Assembly: GCF_016901735.1 (NCBI RefSeq)
Contig: NZ_JACLZC010000019.1
Span: 1 to 43,818, forward strand
DNA length: 43,818 bases
Source: Pseudoflavonifractor phocaeensis
GTDB lineage: Bacteria > Bacillota > Clostridia > Oscillospirales > Oscillospiraceae
Direction: 5' to 3'
The notes beneath the pieces were generated by a model. It searched no databases. It saw nothing but the letters and a program-made list of their open reading frames with translations, and was not told where the DNA came from. Shown piece after piece: positions 8,396-16,305 of this stretch. Within the stretch, counting starts at the first letter, position 1. The number at the start of each line of letters is the position of its first letter. The translations under genes and the position numbers were made by a program.

Positions 8396-9431
8396 TCTGG
8401 ACGGCCTCCTCTCCCTGCTTTTCGTTCAGCCGTTCCTGCACCCGCAGCCAGCAGGCGGCCCGGTGGTTGTCGCCCAGCTCCACATAGGGGGGCATTTTCT
8501 GGAGGCAGATCTTCATGCAGTGCTCGCACCGGGGCGCGAAGGGGCAGCCCTCCGGCGGGTTGAGCATATCCACCGGGGTGCCCTCGATGGGAATGAGCCG
8601 CTCGTAGCTCTCGGCGTCCACCCGGGGCATGGAGCGCAGCAGGCCCATGGTGTAGGGGTGGCCGGGGCGGTAGAAGATGTCGTCCACCGGGCCCTGCTCC
8701 ACGATCTTGCCGGCGTACATGACCGACACCTTGTCGCAGATCTCCGCCACAACGCCCAGGTTGTGGGTGATGAAGATGATACCCATGTGGGTCTTTTTTT
8801 GCAGGTCCTTCATCAGTTCCAGAATCTGGGCCTGGATGGTCACGTCCAGAGCGGTGGTGGGCTCGTCGGCGATGAGCAGCTTGGGGTGGCAGATGAGGCC
8901 CATGGCGATCATCACGCGCTGACGCATACCGCCGGAGAACTCGTGGGGGTACTGCTTCATGCGCTTCTGCACGTTGTTGATACCCACCAGCTCCAGCATT
9001 TCCATGGCCCGCTTGGCGGCCTCCTGCTTGGTAATCTTCTTGTCGTGGGCGCGGAGGGCCTCAATGAGCTGATTGCCCACGGTGTACACCGGGTTGAGGC
9101 AGGTCATGGGGTTTTGGAAGATCATGGCCACCTCGCTGCCCCGGAAGGCGGTCATCTCCTTTTTGTCAAAGGCCAGCACGTCCCGGCCCTCAAAGGTGAT
9201 GGAGCCGCCGATGACCTTGCCGGGGGACTGCAAAAGTCCCATGATGGAGTAGGCCTCCTGGCTCTTGCCCGAGCCGGACTCGCCCACAATGCCCATGACC
9301 TCGTCGTAGTTCAGGTCATAGCTGATGCCGCTGACCGCCTTTACCTCACCGGCAGGGGTGAAGAAGGAGACGCGCAGGTCCTTGACTTCCAGGAGCTTAC
9401 CGCTCTGGGCTTCGGTTTTATTCTCGTTCAT
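8388..9431 (-). CDS. oppD: oligopeptide ABC transporter, ATP-binding protein OppD
   Basis: 347 residues. Walker A is GESGSGKS, the signature is FSGGMRQR, and Walker B is LLIADEP; the C-terminal oligo_HPY segment carries [15 protein letters not shown]. The S-G-G-M-R-Q-R signature is the OppD/DppD form, while the neighbour has the OppF form, so the pair is the expected heterodimer. It starts 16 bp after oppC. Confidence 0.95.
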   Translation of the reverse strand: MNENKTEAQSGKLLEVKDLRVSFFTPAGEVKAVSGISYDLNYDEVMGIVGESGSGKSQEAYSIMGLLQSPGKVIGGSITFEGRDVLAFDKKEMTAFRGSEVAMIFQNPMTCLNPVYTVGNQLIEALRAHDKKITKQEAAKRAMEMLELVGINNVQKRMKQYPHEFSGGMRQRVMIAMGLICHPKLLIADEPTTALDVTIQAQILELMKDLQKKTHMGIIFITHNLGVVAEICDKVSVMYAGKIVEQGPVDDIFYRPGHPYTMGLLRSMPRVDAESYERLIPIEGTPVDMLNPPEGCPFAPRCEHCMKICLQKMPPYVELGDNHRAACWLRVQERLNEKQGEEAVQNG

Positions 9432-9447
9432 ACGTCATCCTCCTCTC

Positions 9448-10779
9448 TTATTTCTTCAGGCGGGGGTCAAGGGCATCCCGCAGGCCGTCGCCGAACAGGT
9501 TAAAAGCCAGAATCATCACGCTGATGATAATGGCGGGGATGATGAGCCGGTAGGGATAGGAGCTGATGCCGTTGAGGGCATCGGCGCACATGGAGCCCAG
9601 GCTGGTCAGGGGGGCCAGCACGCCCACGCCCAGGAAGGACATGAAGGACTCGGTAAAGATGGCGGAGGGGATCTGGAGGCAGGTGGTAACCACGATCTGG
9701 CCGATGCAGTTGGGCAGCAGGTGCCGCTTGATGATGCGGCCGCTGGAAGCGCCCAGGGCCCGGGCGGCGGTGACGTACTCCTGCTTCTTGAGGGTGAGGA
9801 TCTGGCCGCGGATGATGCGGCTCATGCTGACCCAGTAGAGCATGGCGAAGGCGATAAACATACCGATCAGGTTGGGGCCCACGGTGCGCAGGAAGGAGGC
9901 AAAGCCGTTATTGGGGTTGTCGGTGATGAATTGGGTGATATGGGGACTCATGGCGGTGGCGATGAGCAGGATGATGAGCACGTCCGGCAGGGAGTAGATC
10001 ACATCCACGATGCGCTGCATGACGGTGTCCACCATGCCGCCGCAGTAGCCGGAGATGGAGCCGTAGATGGCGCCGATGAGCAGCACGATGAGGGCGGCTG
10101 CCAGGCCGATGACCATGGACACCCGGGTGGCGTACATGGTGCGGACCATGATGTCACGGCCGTAGCGGTCGGTACCGAAGATGTGGGGGAACACGCTCTC
10201 GCCGTTTTCGATGCGCTGGAGCTCGGCGGTGGAGTAGCCAAAAGGCTTGGCCTTGAGGCCCAAGGCCTCATAGATCTCCGACTCCTTCATGCCCTCATAC
10301 TGGGCGGCGCCGGAGCCGGTCTTGATCTGAGCGCGGAGGATGGCCTCGTCCACGGCGGTAAACGCCTCGCCGTTGGCCTCCGCCTCCGCCTTGGCCTGGG
10401 CGATGGCCTCCTCCGGGTCCACGGCCGCGGTGGCCTCGGCGTAGGTGGCCTGATCCTCCAGGGAGTAGTGCCAGGGATAGAGGTTTTCCGCGCCGGCGTT
10501 GAACTCGTCGTAGCCGTAGGGCACCAGCATGGGGCCCACAAAGGCGTAGAGCACCAGCAGGATGATGACGCCCAGGGCCACCATGGCCACGGTGTTCTTG
10601 CGCAGCCGCCGCCAGGCGTCGGCCCAGTAGGAGACGCTCTTGCGCTCCTGAATAAAGTCGTCCTTTTCCTCCTGGCCGGCAGGGGCAAAGTCCGCCGGAG
10701 TCAGGCTGTTCCAATCCAGCATTCCGTCCACATCGGGCTGAAGGGAACCGAACACGGGCTTTTTGGTCTTTTTCGCCAT
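9448..10779 (-). CDS. oppC: oligopeptide ABC transporter permease OppC with an enlarged extracellular loop
   Basis: 443 residues, against about 300 for a usual OppC. The N-terminal cytoplasmic tail (1-60) and first membrane segment (about 63-85) are followed by a roughly 110-residue Ala/Glu-rich region (about 90-200) before the conserved FGTDRYGRD motif. The rest is a normal BPD_transp_1 domain with the EAA loop ARALGASSGRIIKRHLLPN. The insertion faces outward, where the binding protein docks, and is rich in DPEEAIAQAKAEAE-like helix. It is separated from oppB by only 3 bp. The permease assignment is firm; the role of the insertion is not known. Confidence 0.95.
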   Translation of the reverse strand: MAKKTKKPVFGSLQPDVDGMLDWNSLTPADFAPAGQEEKDDFIQERKSVSYWADAWRRLRKNTVAMVALGVIILLVLYAFVGPMLVPYGYDEFNAGAENLYPWHYSLEDQATYAEATAAVDPEEAIAQAKAEAEANGEAFTAVDEAILRAQIKTGSGAAQYEGMKESEIYEALGLKAKPFGYSTAELQRIENGESVFPHIFGTDRYGRDIMVRTMYATRVSMVIGLAAALIVLLIGAIYGSISGYCGGMVDTVMQRIVDVIYSLPDVLIILLIATAMSPHITQFITDNPNNGFASFLRTVGPNLIGMFIAFAMLYWVSMSRIIRGQILTLKKQEYVTAARALGASSGRIIKRHLLPNCIGQIVVTTCLQIPSAIFTESFMSFLGVGVLAPLTSLGSMCADALNGISSYPYRLIIPAIIISVMILAFNLFGDGLRDALDPRLKK

Positions 10780-10782
10780 GTT

Positions 10783-11730
10783 TTAATCTCCTTTCGCCAA
10801 ATCGATGCGGGGGTCTACCACCTTATAAAGAATATCCACCACCAGGTTCATCACGATGACCAGGGTGGCCAGGAAGATGGTGGTACCCATGATGAGGAAG
10901 TAGTCGCGGTTTTGGACCGACTGGACAAAGTAGCGGCCCAGGCCGGGGATGGTAAAGACGGTCTCTACCACGAAGCCGCCGCACAGGGTAAAGGCGGTGA
11001 GGGGGCCCAGATAGGTGATGACGGGGATCACGCCGTTGCGCAGGGCGTGCTTGAAGATGATCTTGGGAGTGGCCAGACCCTTGGCCCGGGCGGTCTTGAT
11101 GTAATCCTGGCCCAGGGCGTCCAGCATGGAGGAGCGGGACAGGCGGGCGATATAGCACATGGGGTAGAGGCCCAGAGCGAAGCAGGGCATAAAATAGGCG
11201 CGGACGCCCTGGCTCTCGTCAAAGATGGTCTTGATGCCCAGGAAACTGAAGGGGGCATCCTCGTTACAGAACAAAATCAGCAGGAAAGTGGCCACCACGA
11301 AGCCAGGCATGGAGATGCCCAGGGTGGAGATGATCCGCAGGAGGCTGTCAATCCATTTCCCGCGGTTATAGGCGGCCAGACAGCCCAGGGGCACGCCTAC
11401 CACCACGGCCCAGATGAGGGCGATCACGCCGATCTTGGCCGACAGGGGGAATTTTTCCGCAATGATCTCCAGCACCGGGCGGTCCTTCTGCATTTTCAGG
11501 GAGACGCCCAGGTCGCCGTGGAGGGCGCCCTTCATGTAGTTGGCCATCTGGACAAGGAGAGGCTTGTCCAGGCCGTATTTTGCGTCCATCTGCGCCATCT
11601 GCTGCGCGGTGATCTTTTCGTCGTTAAACGGACTGCCCGGCACCGACATCATCAGCAGGAACGTAACGCAAGCCACGACCAAGATGGTAATGAGGGCCAT
11701 AATGACCCGTTTGATTACGTACTTTGCCAT
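10783..11730 (-). CDS. oppB: oligopeptide ABC transporter permease OppB
   Basis: 315 residues, the standard length. The first membrane segment is at the N-terminus (KRVIMALITILVVACVTFLL), followed by the OppB-type motif PGSPFNDEKI, and a TARAKGLATPKIIFKHALRN coupling loop. It forms the translocation path with OppC. The ATG at 11728-11730 gives the family N-terminus with an AGGAAG site; the 19 upstream codons are unsupported. First gene of the opp operon. Confidence 0.95.
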   Translation of the reverse strand: MAKYVIKRVIMALITILVVACVTFLLMMSVPGSPFNDEKITAQQMAQMDAKYGLDKPLLVQMANYMKGALHGDLGVSLKMQKDRPVLEIIAEKFPLSAKIGVIALIWAVVVGVPLGCLAAYNRGKWIDSLLRIISTLGISMPGFVVATFLLILFCNEDAPFSFLGIKTIFDESQGVRAYFMPCFALGLYPMCYIARLSRSSMLDALGQDYIKTARAKGLATPKIIFKHALRNGVIPVITYLGPLTAFTLCGGFVVETVFTIPGLGRYFVQSVQNRDYFLIMGTTIFLATLVIVMNLVVDILYKVVDPRIDLAKGD

Positions 11731-12029
11731 TTCTTCACTTCCTAAAACTCTTTTTGCACGCCCACAACGCGCCAAACATAATACCAATTATTTTAGCGTA
11801 AATCGTGTCCGCAGTCAAGGGACAATTGACAAGCTCCGATGGATTTCCTGCCTTTCCGATGTCTGGCTTTCCGCTTAATCCCAGAATTTTGGTCACTTTT
11901 TGGGGTTCCATTTTGGTTTGCGCCGGTTTGGGGCCATTTTTGAGAAAAGCAAATTTTTCGTTTTGCACATCTGAAAAAAGAGGCTGAAAATGTCTCTTCC
12001 CTTTTCTGAATGATTTCTTTTACTAAACT
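11731..12029. other. intergenic region between oppB and the DUF2156 gene
   Basis: 299 bp with no credible gene. It holds the oppB promoter near its left end and a candidate terminator for the DUF2156 gene near its right end. The middle (about 11820-11970) is AT-richer than its surroundings and shows nothing recognisable. Confidence 0.6.
11790..11818 (-). promoter_or_regulatory. sigma-A promoter of oppBCDF
   Basis: On the minus strand, -35 TTGACT (11813-11818) and -10 TAAAAT (11790-11795) are 17 bp apart. Confidence 0.75.
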
Positions 12030-12035
12030 TCAGCC
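11975..12035 (-). terminator. candidate terminator of the DUF2156 gene
   Basis: GGCTGAA overlapping the gene's stop can pair with TTCAGCC about 40 nt later, followed after two bases by a U6 run. The large loop makes this a weaker call than the other terminators. Confidence 0.4.
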
Positions 12036-12947
12036 CACCCACAGCGCCACGTGCTTTTCCATCATGGCGTCGGGGTAATAGGAGAGTTTGGCCTTGCGCA
12101 GCCCCTCGATGCCCATGTCCTCCTCCCGGTTGAACCAGCGGACATCGGGATGACGGCCCCGGATATAGCGGGCGAATTCCCGGTTGATGATGGCGTAGGA
12201 GCCCTGGATCTGGGCATAGGCCTTTTCAAAGTGGACGTCGAAGCCGTCGATGCTCAGCCGGTCGCCCATGGTGAAGGCCACCACCTGGCCCTCGGTGCGG
12301 ATGAGGCCGCCCTCCAGCCCCAGGGCCTCGAAGTGGTCCACGGCGTCCCGGAGAGCCAGAGTCTCGGCCCGCAGGTCCCAGTCCTCCTGAATCCCCTCCC
12401 GTTCCCGGCTCTGGAGGTACCAGTCCCGGTCCACCGCCAGGCACTCGTCCAGATTGGCTCGGCTCAGAGGCTCGAAGGTCCAGTCCGGGTGGGCGTCCTC
12501 AAAGCGGCGGATATGGTTGCGCTTGGCGTGGAGCTTTTTGCCCGGCAGATCGGCCAGCTTGTGGATGTCGTAGATATAGTCCCAGCCGTCCCGCTGGGGG
12601 GTAAACTGGAATTTGCCGGGAAAGGCCCGCTCCAGCCGGGCAATCTGGCTGGGGGAGACGCACAGCAGGCGGAGGGGCAGCTCGCCCCGCTCCACCGCGT
12701 CTCTCCGCAGGAACTCCACCGCCTCCCGCAGGTCCCCCTCCCCCGCGGGGCACAGGTAGGCGCAGCCCTCGCCGGTACACACGTGGTTGAAGATCATGTC
12801 GCCCTTTTGGGCGATGCAGTGGCGGAAGGCCCGCCGCCACACAAAAAGACTGGTAAAATTATACTCGCTGCCCCGCTGGCCGGCGTGGGTGAGGATGGGA
12901 TCGGCCCAGGCCTTGTCAGAAAGTCGGGGTTCGTGGAATGGAATCAT
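12030..12947 (-). CDS. DUF2156 domain-containing protein (phosphatidylglycerol lysyltransferase C-terminal-like acyltransferase fold)
   Basis: 305 soluble residues. The pattern matches the DUF2156 double-GNAT fold: SEYNFTSLFVWR near the N-terminus, the Lys/His/Arg-rich KKLHAKRNHIRRFE segment in the middle, and the closing FNREEDMGIEGLRKAKLSYYP motif. In MprF this domain transfers an aminoacyl group from tRNA to lipid, but stand-alone proteins without the membrane flippase, like this one, have no settled function. The ATG at 12945-12947 follows GGGAGG; the 64 upstream codons are an artefact of the open GC-rich frame. It has its own promoter downstream of the sigG terminator. Confidence 0.85.
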   Translation of the reverse strand: MIPFHEPRLSDKAWADPILTHAGQRGSEYNFTSLFVWRRAFRHCIAQKGDMIFNHVCTGEGCAYLCPAGEGDLREAVEFLRRDAVERGELPLRLLCVSPSQIARLERAFPGKFQFTPQRDGWDYIYDIHKLADLPGKKLHAKRNHIRRFEDAHPDWTFEPLSRANLDECLAVDRDWYLQSREREGIQEDWDLRAETLALRDAVDHFEALGLEGGLIRTEGQVVAFTMGDRLSIDGFDVHFEKAYAQIQGSYAIINREFARYIRGRHPDVRWFNREEDMGIEGLRKAKLSYYPDAMMEKHVALWVG

Positions 12948-13023
12948 AAAAACCTCCCGTTTTGCGCTGAAATCAGTGGGAGAGCCGGAACTGAACGAGC
13001 CGGTTTCCCTTTCGTACCGAAAT

Positions 13024-13052
13024 ATCCTACCACACCGCTTCCGGAAGGGCAA
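13024..13052 (-). promoter_or_regulatory. candidate promoter of the DUF2156 gene
   Basis: On the minus strand, -35 TTGCCC (13047-13052) and -10 TAGGAT (13024-13029) are 17 bp apart, downstream of the sigG terminator. Confidence 0.45.
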
Positions 13053-13137
13053 GGGCGGAACGGGCAAAAAAGCGACAGTTTTCCGACGGCGGGACGGAAA
13101 AACAGGGGGCAAAATGCCCGTATTGGCAGGGAAAGGC

Positions 13138-13166
13138 AAAAAAGCCGCCCGTTGTCGGCGGGCGGC
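13138..13166 (-). terminator. intrinsic terminator of sigG
   Basis: GCCGCCCG (13144-13151) pairs with CGGGCGGC (13159-13166); on the minus strand the stem is followed by six U. Confidence 0.88.
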
Positions 13167-13174
13167 GGACGGCG

Positions 13175-13957
13175 TCAGGAGGGGGCGCCAATGTCCTTGC
13201 GGATTTGACGGATGGCGTTTTTCTCCAGGCGGGAGACCTGAGCCTGGGAGAGCCCCACCTCGGAGGAGACCTCCATCTGGGTGCGTCCTTCAAAAAAGCG
13301 TAAGCGCAGGATGCGCCGTTCCCGCTCGGTCAGGTGGGAGATGGCCTCCTTGAGGGCGATATGCTCCAGCCACTGCTCGTCGGTGTTTTTGTTGTCCTTC
13401 ACCTGATCCATGACGCAGATGGGGTCGCCGCCGTCGGAGTACACCGGTTCATAGAGGGACACCGGGTCCACGATGGCGTCCAGGGCCAGGACCACCTCCT
13501 CCCGGCGGATGTCCACCAGCCGGGCCAGTTCCTCGATGGTGGGCTCCTTCTGGTGCTGGGACAGGTAACGCTCCTTGGCCTGGAGGACTTTATAGGCCGT
13601 ATCCCGCATGGAGCGGGACACCCGTACAGCGCTGTTGTCCCGCAGATAGCGGCGGATCTCTCCCACGATCATGGGCACGCCGTAGGTGGAAAACCGTACG
13701 TCCAGGTCGGTATTAAAGTGGTCGATGGCCTTAATGAGGCCGATGCAGCCCACCTGAAAGAGGTCGTCCACATGCTCTCCCCGGCCGGAAAACCGCTGGA
13801 GCACCGACAGCACCAGACGCAGATTCCCGGCGATCAGGGCTTCCCGGGCGGCCATGTCGCCTTGCTTGGCCTTTTTGAGCAGTTCCATGGTCTCCTCGTT
13901 TTTCAGCACCTTGAGCTTGGACGTATTTACCCCGCAGATCTCCACTTTACCCAGCAT
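13175..13957 (-). CDS. sigG: RNA polymerase sporulation sigma factor SigG (late forespore)
   Basis: 260 residues. The N-terminus KVEICGVNTSKLKVLKN is the SigG-specific leader segment. Region 2 is DDLFQVGCIGLIKAID, with RFSTYGVPMIVGEIRRYLRD. Region 4 carries the helix-turn-helix MEVSSEVGLSQAQVSRLEK. SigG directs late forespore transcription after engulfment. In Bacillus and many clostridia sigG follows spoIIGA-sigE; here no sigE is adjacent and a tRNA gene lies upstream on the other strand. A sigma-F-type promoter is visible upstream, matching the known dependence of sigG on sigma-F. Confidence 0.97.
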   Translation of the reverse strand: MLGKVEICGVNTSKLKVLKNEETMELLKKAKQGDMAAREALIAGNLRLVLSVLQRFSGRGEHVDDLFQVGCIGLIKAIDHFNTDLDVRFSTYGVPMIVGEIRRYLRDNSAVRVSRSMRDTAYKVLQAKERYLSQHQKEPTIEELARLVDIRREEVVLALDAIVDPVSLYEPVYSDGGDPICVMDQVKDNKNTDEQWLEHIALKEAISHLTERERRILRLRFFEGRTQMEVSSEVGLSQAQVSRLEKNAIRQIRKDIGAPS

Positions 13958-13991
13958 GGAAAGCGCCTCCCAAAAGAAAACGGTCTGGATT

Positions 13992-14020
13992 CAGTATCTC
14001 CGGGCGGCGGTCAAACATAC
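13992..14020 (-). promoter_or_regulatory. candidate sigma-F promoter of sigG
   Basis: On the minus strand, the -10 element GGAGATACTG (13992-14001) matches 9 of 10 positions of the sigma-F consensus GGNRANAMTW. GTATG (14016-14020) is an imperfect -35 at 14 bp instead of 15. Confidence 0.5.
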
Positions 14021-14124
14021 GGCGGCGGAAGCGGCGATATTTTTATTCGTGGGACGGAATTCGATGGATTTTTTGCCGGTGGAAAGGGAGGAAAAGTTTT
14101 TTTGAAAAATGGGAAAGAAAAGCC

Positions 14125-14152
14125 TTGACATTTTTCGAAAGCGTGCTATAAT
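14125..14152 (+). promoter_or_regulatory. promoter of tRNA-Gln
   Basis: TTGACA (14125-14130) and TATAAT (14147-14152) are both perfect consensus, 16 bp apart, about 32 bp before the tRNA. Confidence 0.88.
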
Positions 14153-14183
14153 AAATCCTGCACTTGCGAGTGCAACAAGAAAT

Positions 14184-14254
14184 AGCGGGTTTGTGTAAGG
14201 GTAGCACAGCAGACTCTGACTCTGTATGTGAGGGTTCGAATCCTTCACCCGCTG
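14184..14254 (+). tRNA. tRNA-Gln (anticodon CTG)
   Basis: 71 nt. The acceptor stem AGCGGGT/ACCCGCT pairs perfectly. The D stem is GTGT/GCAC, the anticodon stem is GCAGA/TCTGT with loop CTCTGAC giving anticodon CTG, and the T arm is GAGGG-TTCGAAT-CCTTC. Discriminator G73 is right for Gln. CCA is not encoded. Confidence 0.95.
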
Positions 14255-14260
14255 CTTCAT

Positions 14261-14296
14261 GAGACGGCTCTTGAGAAGGAGACCGTCTCTTTTTTA
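14261..14296 (+). terminator. terminator of tRNA-Gln
   Basis: GAGACGG (14261-14267) pairs with CCGTCTC (14283-14289), followed by a T6 run, 6 bp after the tRNA. Confidence 0.85.
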
Positions 14297-14330
14297 TTCC
14301 CTGAGCCTTTGGGAAAACACGTGATAATCC

Positions 14331-14359
14331 TTTTCAGATACCGTTCTCTTTGGTATACT
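14331..14359 (+). promoter_or_regulatory. candidate promoter of the XRE-type regulator
   Basis: TTTTCA (14331-14336) and TATACT (14354-14359) are 17 bp apart, giving a leader of about 60 nt. Confidence 0.55.
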
Positions 14360-14424
14360 CAAATCAAGGACGGGCCGTCCCAGGACGCTCCGTCCATGGA
14401 GGTCATACGGCCAGGGAGGGAATT

Positions 14425-15876
14425 ATGTCAGTATTTTCGGAACAGCTCATGCAGTATATTATGCGGCGAGGCATGACCATCCGTCAGCTCTCCATTCAGA
14501 CTGAAATCGAGTACTCCTTTTTATACCGTATCACCGCCGGCAAGCGCAATCCCTCTTCCATGCACATGGTCAATCTGCTCATCCGGACCCTGGCCCTCTC
14601 CAAGCATGAGGCGGACGCCCTGCGGGAGGCCTACGAGATCGCCCGGGTGGGAGAGGGGACGTACCGGCGGCGGATGGCGGTATGTCAGATGCTGGTCTCC
14701 GCCGGCCAGCAGCCGGCCCCCACGCTGACCCTCCACAGCAGCGTGTGCATGGAGCACGTGCCGGAGGTGTGCACCGGGCGCGCACAGGTCCATACGCTCA
14801 TCAAGGCCCTCCTGGATCAGGAGTGCTCCCGGAGCGGCGGACGGCTGCGCATCGTGGCCCAGCCCACCGACTCCTTTTTGCTGGAGCTGCTCCAGGTGCA
14901 GGCGGCCCACAATCCCGAGATGCAGGTCACACAGCTGGTCTGTTTCCCCAACCGGCCGGAGGATGAGAGCCATAATATCACCCTGTTTGGGGCGCTGCTG
15001 CCGCTGCTTCTCAGCCTGCCCAACTATTCGGCCCATTATTACTACGGCGCGGCCCGGTCCATCGCCGGCAAGATGGCCCTGTTCCCGGTGCTCTTCCTCA
15101 CCTCGGCCTATGGCGTGCTTCTCACCGCCGATTGCGGAAGCGCCTTGTGCTTCCCGGCGGACAGCCCCTCCTATGCCGCCCTGGAGCGCCGCTTTGCCGC
15201 CTGTCTGGAGGGCTGTCCGCCTCTGATGCACTCGGTCAACGGACTGCCCGCCTATCTGGACGAGATCCAGACCCTTTTCAATGACAATATGCACGAGGAG
15301 GAAGACAGCGTCATCCTTACCCCCGATATCTGCTACGTCCCCTTCCTCACCGAGGATATCTGCCGCCGGGCGCTGATTCACTCCCTGCCCCAGCGGGAGA
15401 TGTTCCTCCGCCGGATCATGGAGCAGGTCTCCCTTTCCCGGTCCCTGTGCAGCAAGGCCACCACCCGTCATCTGACCACCATGGCCGGCGTGCGCCGCTT
15501 TCTGGACACCGGCCGTCTGATGGACCTGCCGCCGGGCCTCTATGAGCCGCTGACCCGGGAGGAGCGGTGCTACCTGCTCCACGCCTTCCTGGACGCGGTG
15601 CGCACCATCCCGCAGTATCACATGGCCCTTTACGACCCGGATCAGCTGCCCTTTTCCCCCACGCTGGAGTGTACCGTCCAGCAAAACAGCACCCACACCC
15701 TCTTCGTCACCCCCCGGTCGGAGACCTCGGTGTCCTCCATCGACATCCAGGAGCCCATCATTTCCGGGGCCGTCTACGACTATTTCGCCTCCCTCTTTGA
15801 GCACCCCGCCGTGTGCAGCGAGGAGGAGAGCCTGGTCCGGCTCTACGCCTTGTTGGATACGTATGAGGAAAAATAA
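14425..15876 (+). CDS. XRE-type helix-turn-helix protein with a large unrecognised C-terminal region
   Basis: 483 residues. Residues 1-60 look like an XRE/Cro HTH: MRRGMTIRQLSIQTEIEYSF, then LYRITAGKRNPS as the recognition-helix area. Residues 60-100 are helical. The remaining roughly 380 residues match no domain I recognise. They have no transmembrane stretch and include a Cys-containing block (LTADCGSALCFPADSP) and two regions rich in Leu/Arg helices, suggesting a ligand- or protein-sensing part. The ATG at 14425 has AGGGAGGG 4 nt upstream. It is monocistronic, with its own promoter and terminator, so its targets cannot be read from an operon. Identity as a DNA-binding regulator is likely; its signal is unknown. 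Confidence 0.8.
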   Translation: MSVFSEQLMQYIMRRGMTIRQLSIQTEIEYSFLYRITAGKRNPSSMHMVNLLIRTLALSKHEADALREAYEIARVGEGTYRRRMAVCQMLVSAGQQPAPTLTLHSSVCMEHVPEVCTGRAQVHTLIKALLDQECSRSGGRLRIVAQPTDSFLLELLQVQAAHNPEMQVTQLVCFPNRPEDESHNITLFGALLPLLLSLPNYSAHYYYGAARSIAGKMALFPVLFLTSAYGVLLTADCGSALCFPADSPSYAALERRFAACLEGCPPLMHSVNGLPAYLDEIQTLFNDNMHEEEDSVILTPDICYVPFLTEDICRRALIHSLPQREMFLRRIMEQVSLSRSLCSKATTRHLTTMAGVRRFLDTGRLMDLPPGLYEPLTREERCYLLHAFLDAVRTIPQYHMALYDPDQLPFSPTLECTVQQNSTHTLFVTPRSETSVSSIDIQEPIISGAVYDYFASLFEHPAVCSEEESLVRLYALLDTYEEK

Positions 15877-15884
15877 AACCATTT

Positions 15885-15926
15885 GCCCGCCCGCTCCGAA
15901 GAAAACCGGAACGGGCGGGCGTTTTT
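15885..15926. terminator. terminator after the XRE gene, shared with the convergent small gene
   Basis: GCCCGCCCG (15885-15893) pairs with CGGGCGGGC (15912-15920), and the stem can be extended inward. On the plus strand T5 follows (15922-15926), overlapping the stop codon of the minus-strand gene. Confidence 0.85.
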
Positions 15927-16291
15927 CATGTGGCGTTCAAAAAAGAGCGGCAGGGGTCCCGCCGCCAGCGGCACCATCCCTCCGCCAGATGGCAGCGGAG
16001 GATCACGTTGCCCCCCGGCGGCAGCTCCAGCACCAGGCACAGCCGGCGGGCGATCCGGTTCAGGGTGAGCACATAGCCCCCCGGCGGCAAAAAGCCAAAA
16101 ACCGCGCTTGGCTCCGTCCACAGGGTATGGGAGGAGCAAGAGCCGCTTCCGCAGGACCGGAGGCACAGCCGGTCTCCGGGCTGTCCGTCCTCCACCAGCA
16201 GCCGGACGGTGCACAGGGCATACCGGGAGAAATCACAAAGAACGATGTGAGCCTCGCCGTTTTCCGCCAGACAAAAGGACCGGCTGCGCAG
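15926..16291 (-). CDS. small beta-rich, cysteine-containing protein of unknown function (probable non-ATG start)
   Basis: No ATG is available in this frame. A GGAGG site (16299-16303) lies 7 nt upstream of a CTG codon at 16289-16291, giving 121 residues; a GTG at 16193-16195 would give 89. The CTG start sits 14 bp after the stop of the preceding gene, so translation is probably coupled. The protein has about eight cysteines and two similar stretches, PPGGYVLTLNR and PPGGNVILRCH, that look like beta-hairpin turns of a transthyretin/CarboxypepD_reg-like fold. No signal peptide or membrane segment is seen. It is likely real because it keeps a sensible composition across the frame and ends neatly at the terminator. 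I do not recognise the family. Confidence 0.5.
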   Translation of the reverse strand: MRSRSFCLAENGEAHIVLCDFSRYALCTVRLLVEDGQPGDRLCLRSCGSGSCSSHTLWTEPSAVFGFLPPGGYVLTLNRIARRLCLVLELPPGGNVILRCHLAEGWCRWRRDPCRSFLNAT

Positions 16292-16305
16292 CAGCCAGCC
16301 TCCGC

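Noticed and set aside
9325..11745. An 806-codon open frame antisense to oppC/oppB
   Set aside because: Low-complexity His/Gly/Asp-rich shadow of two clear permease genes on the other strand.
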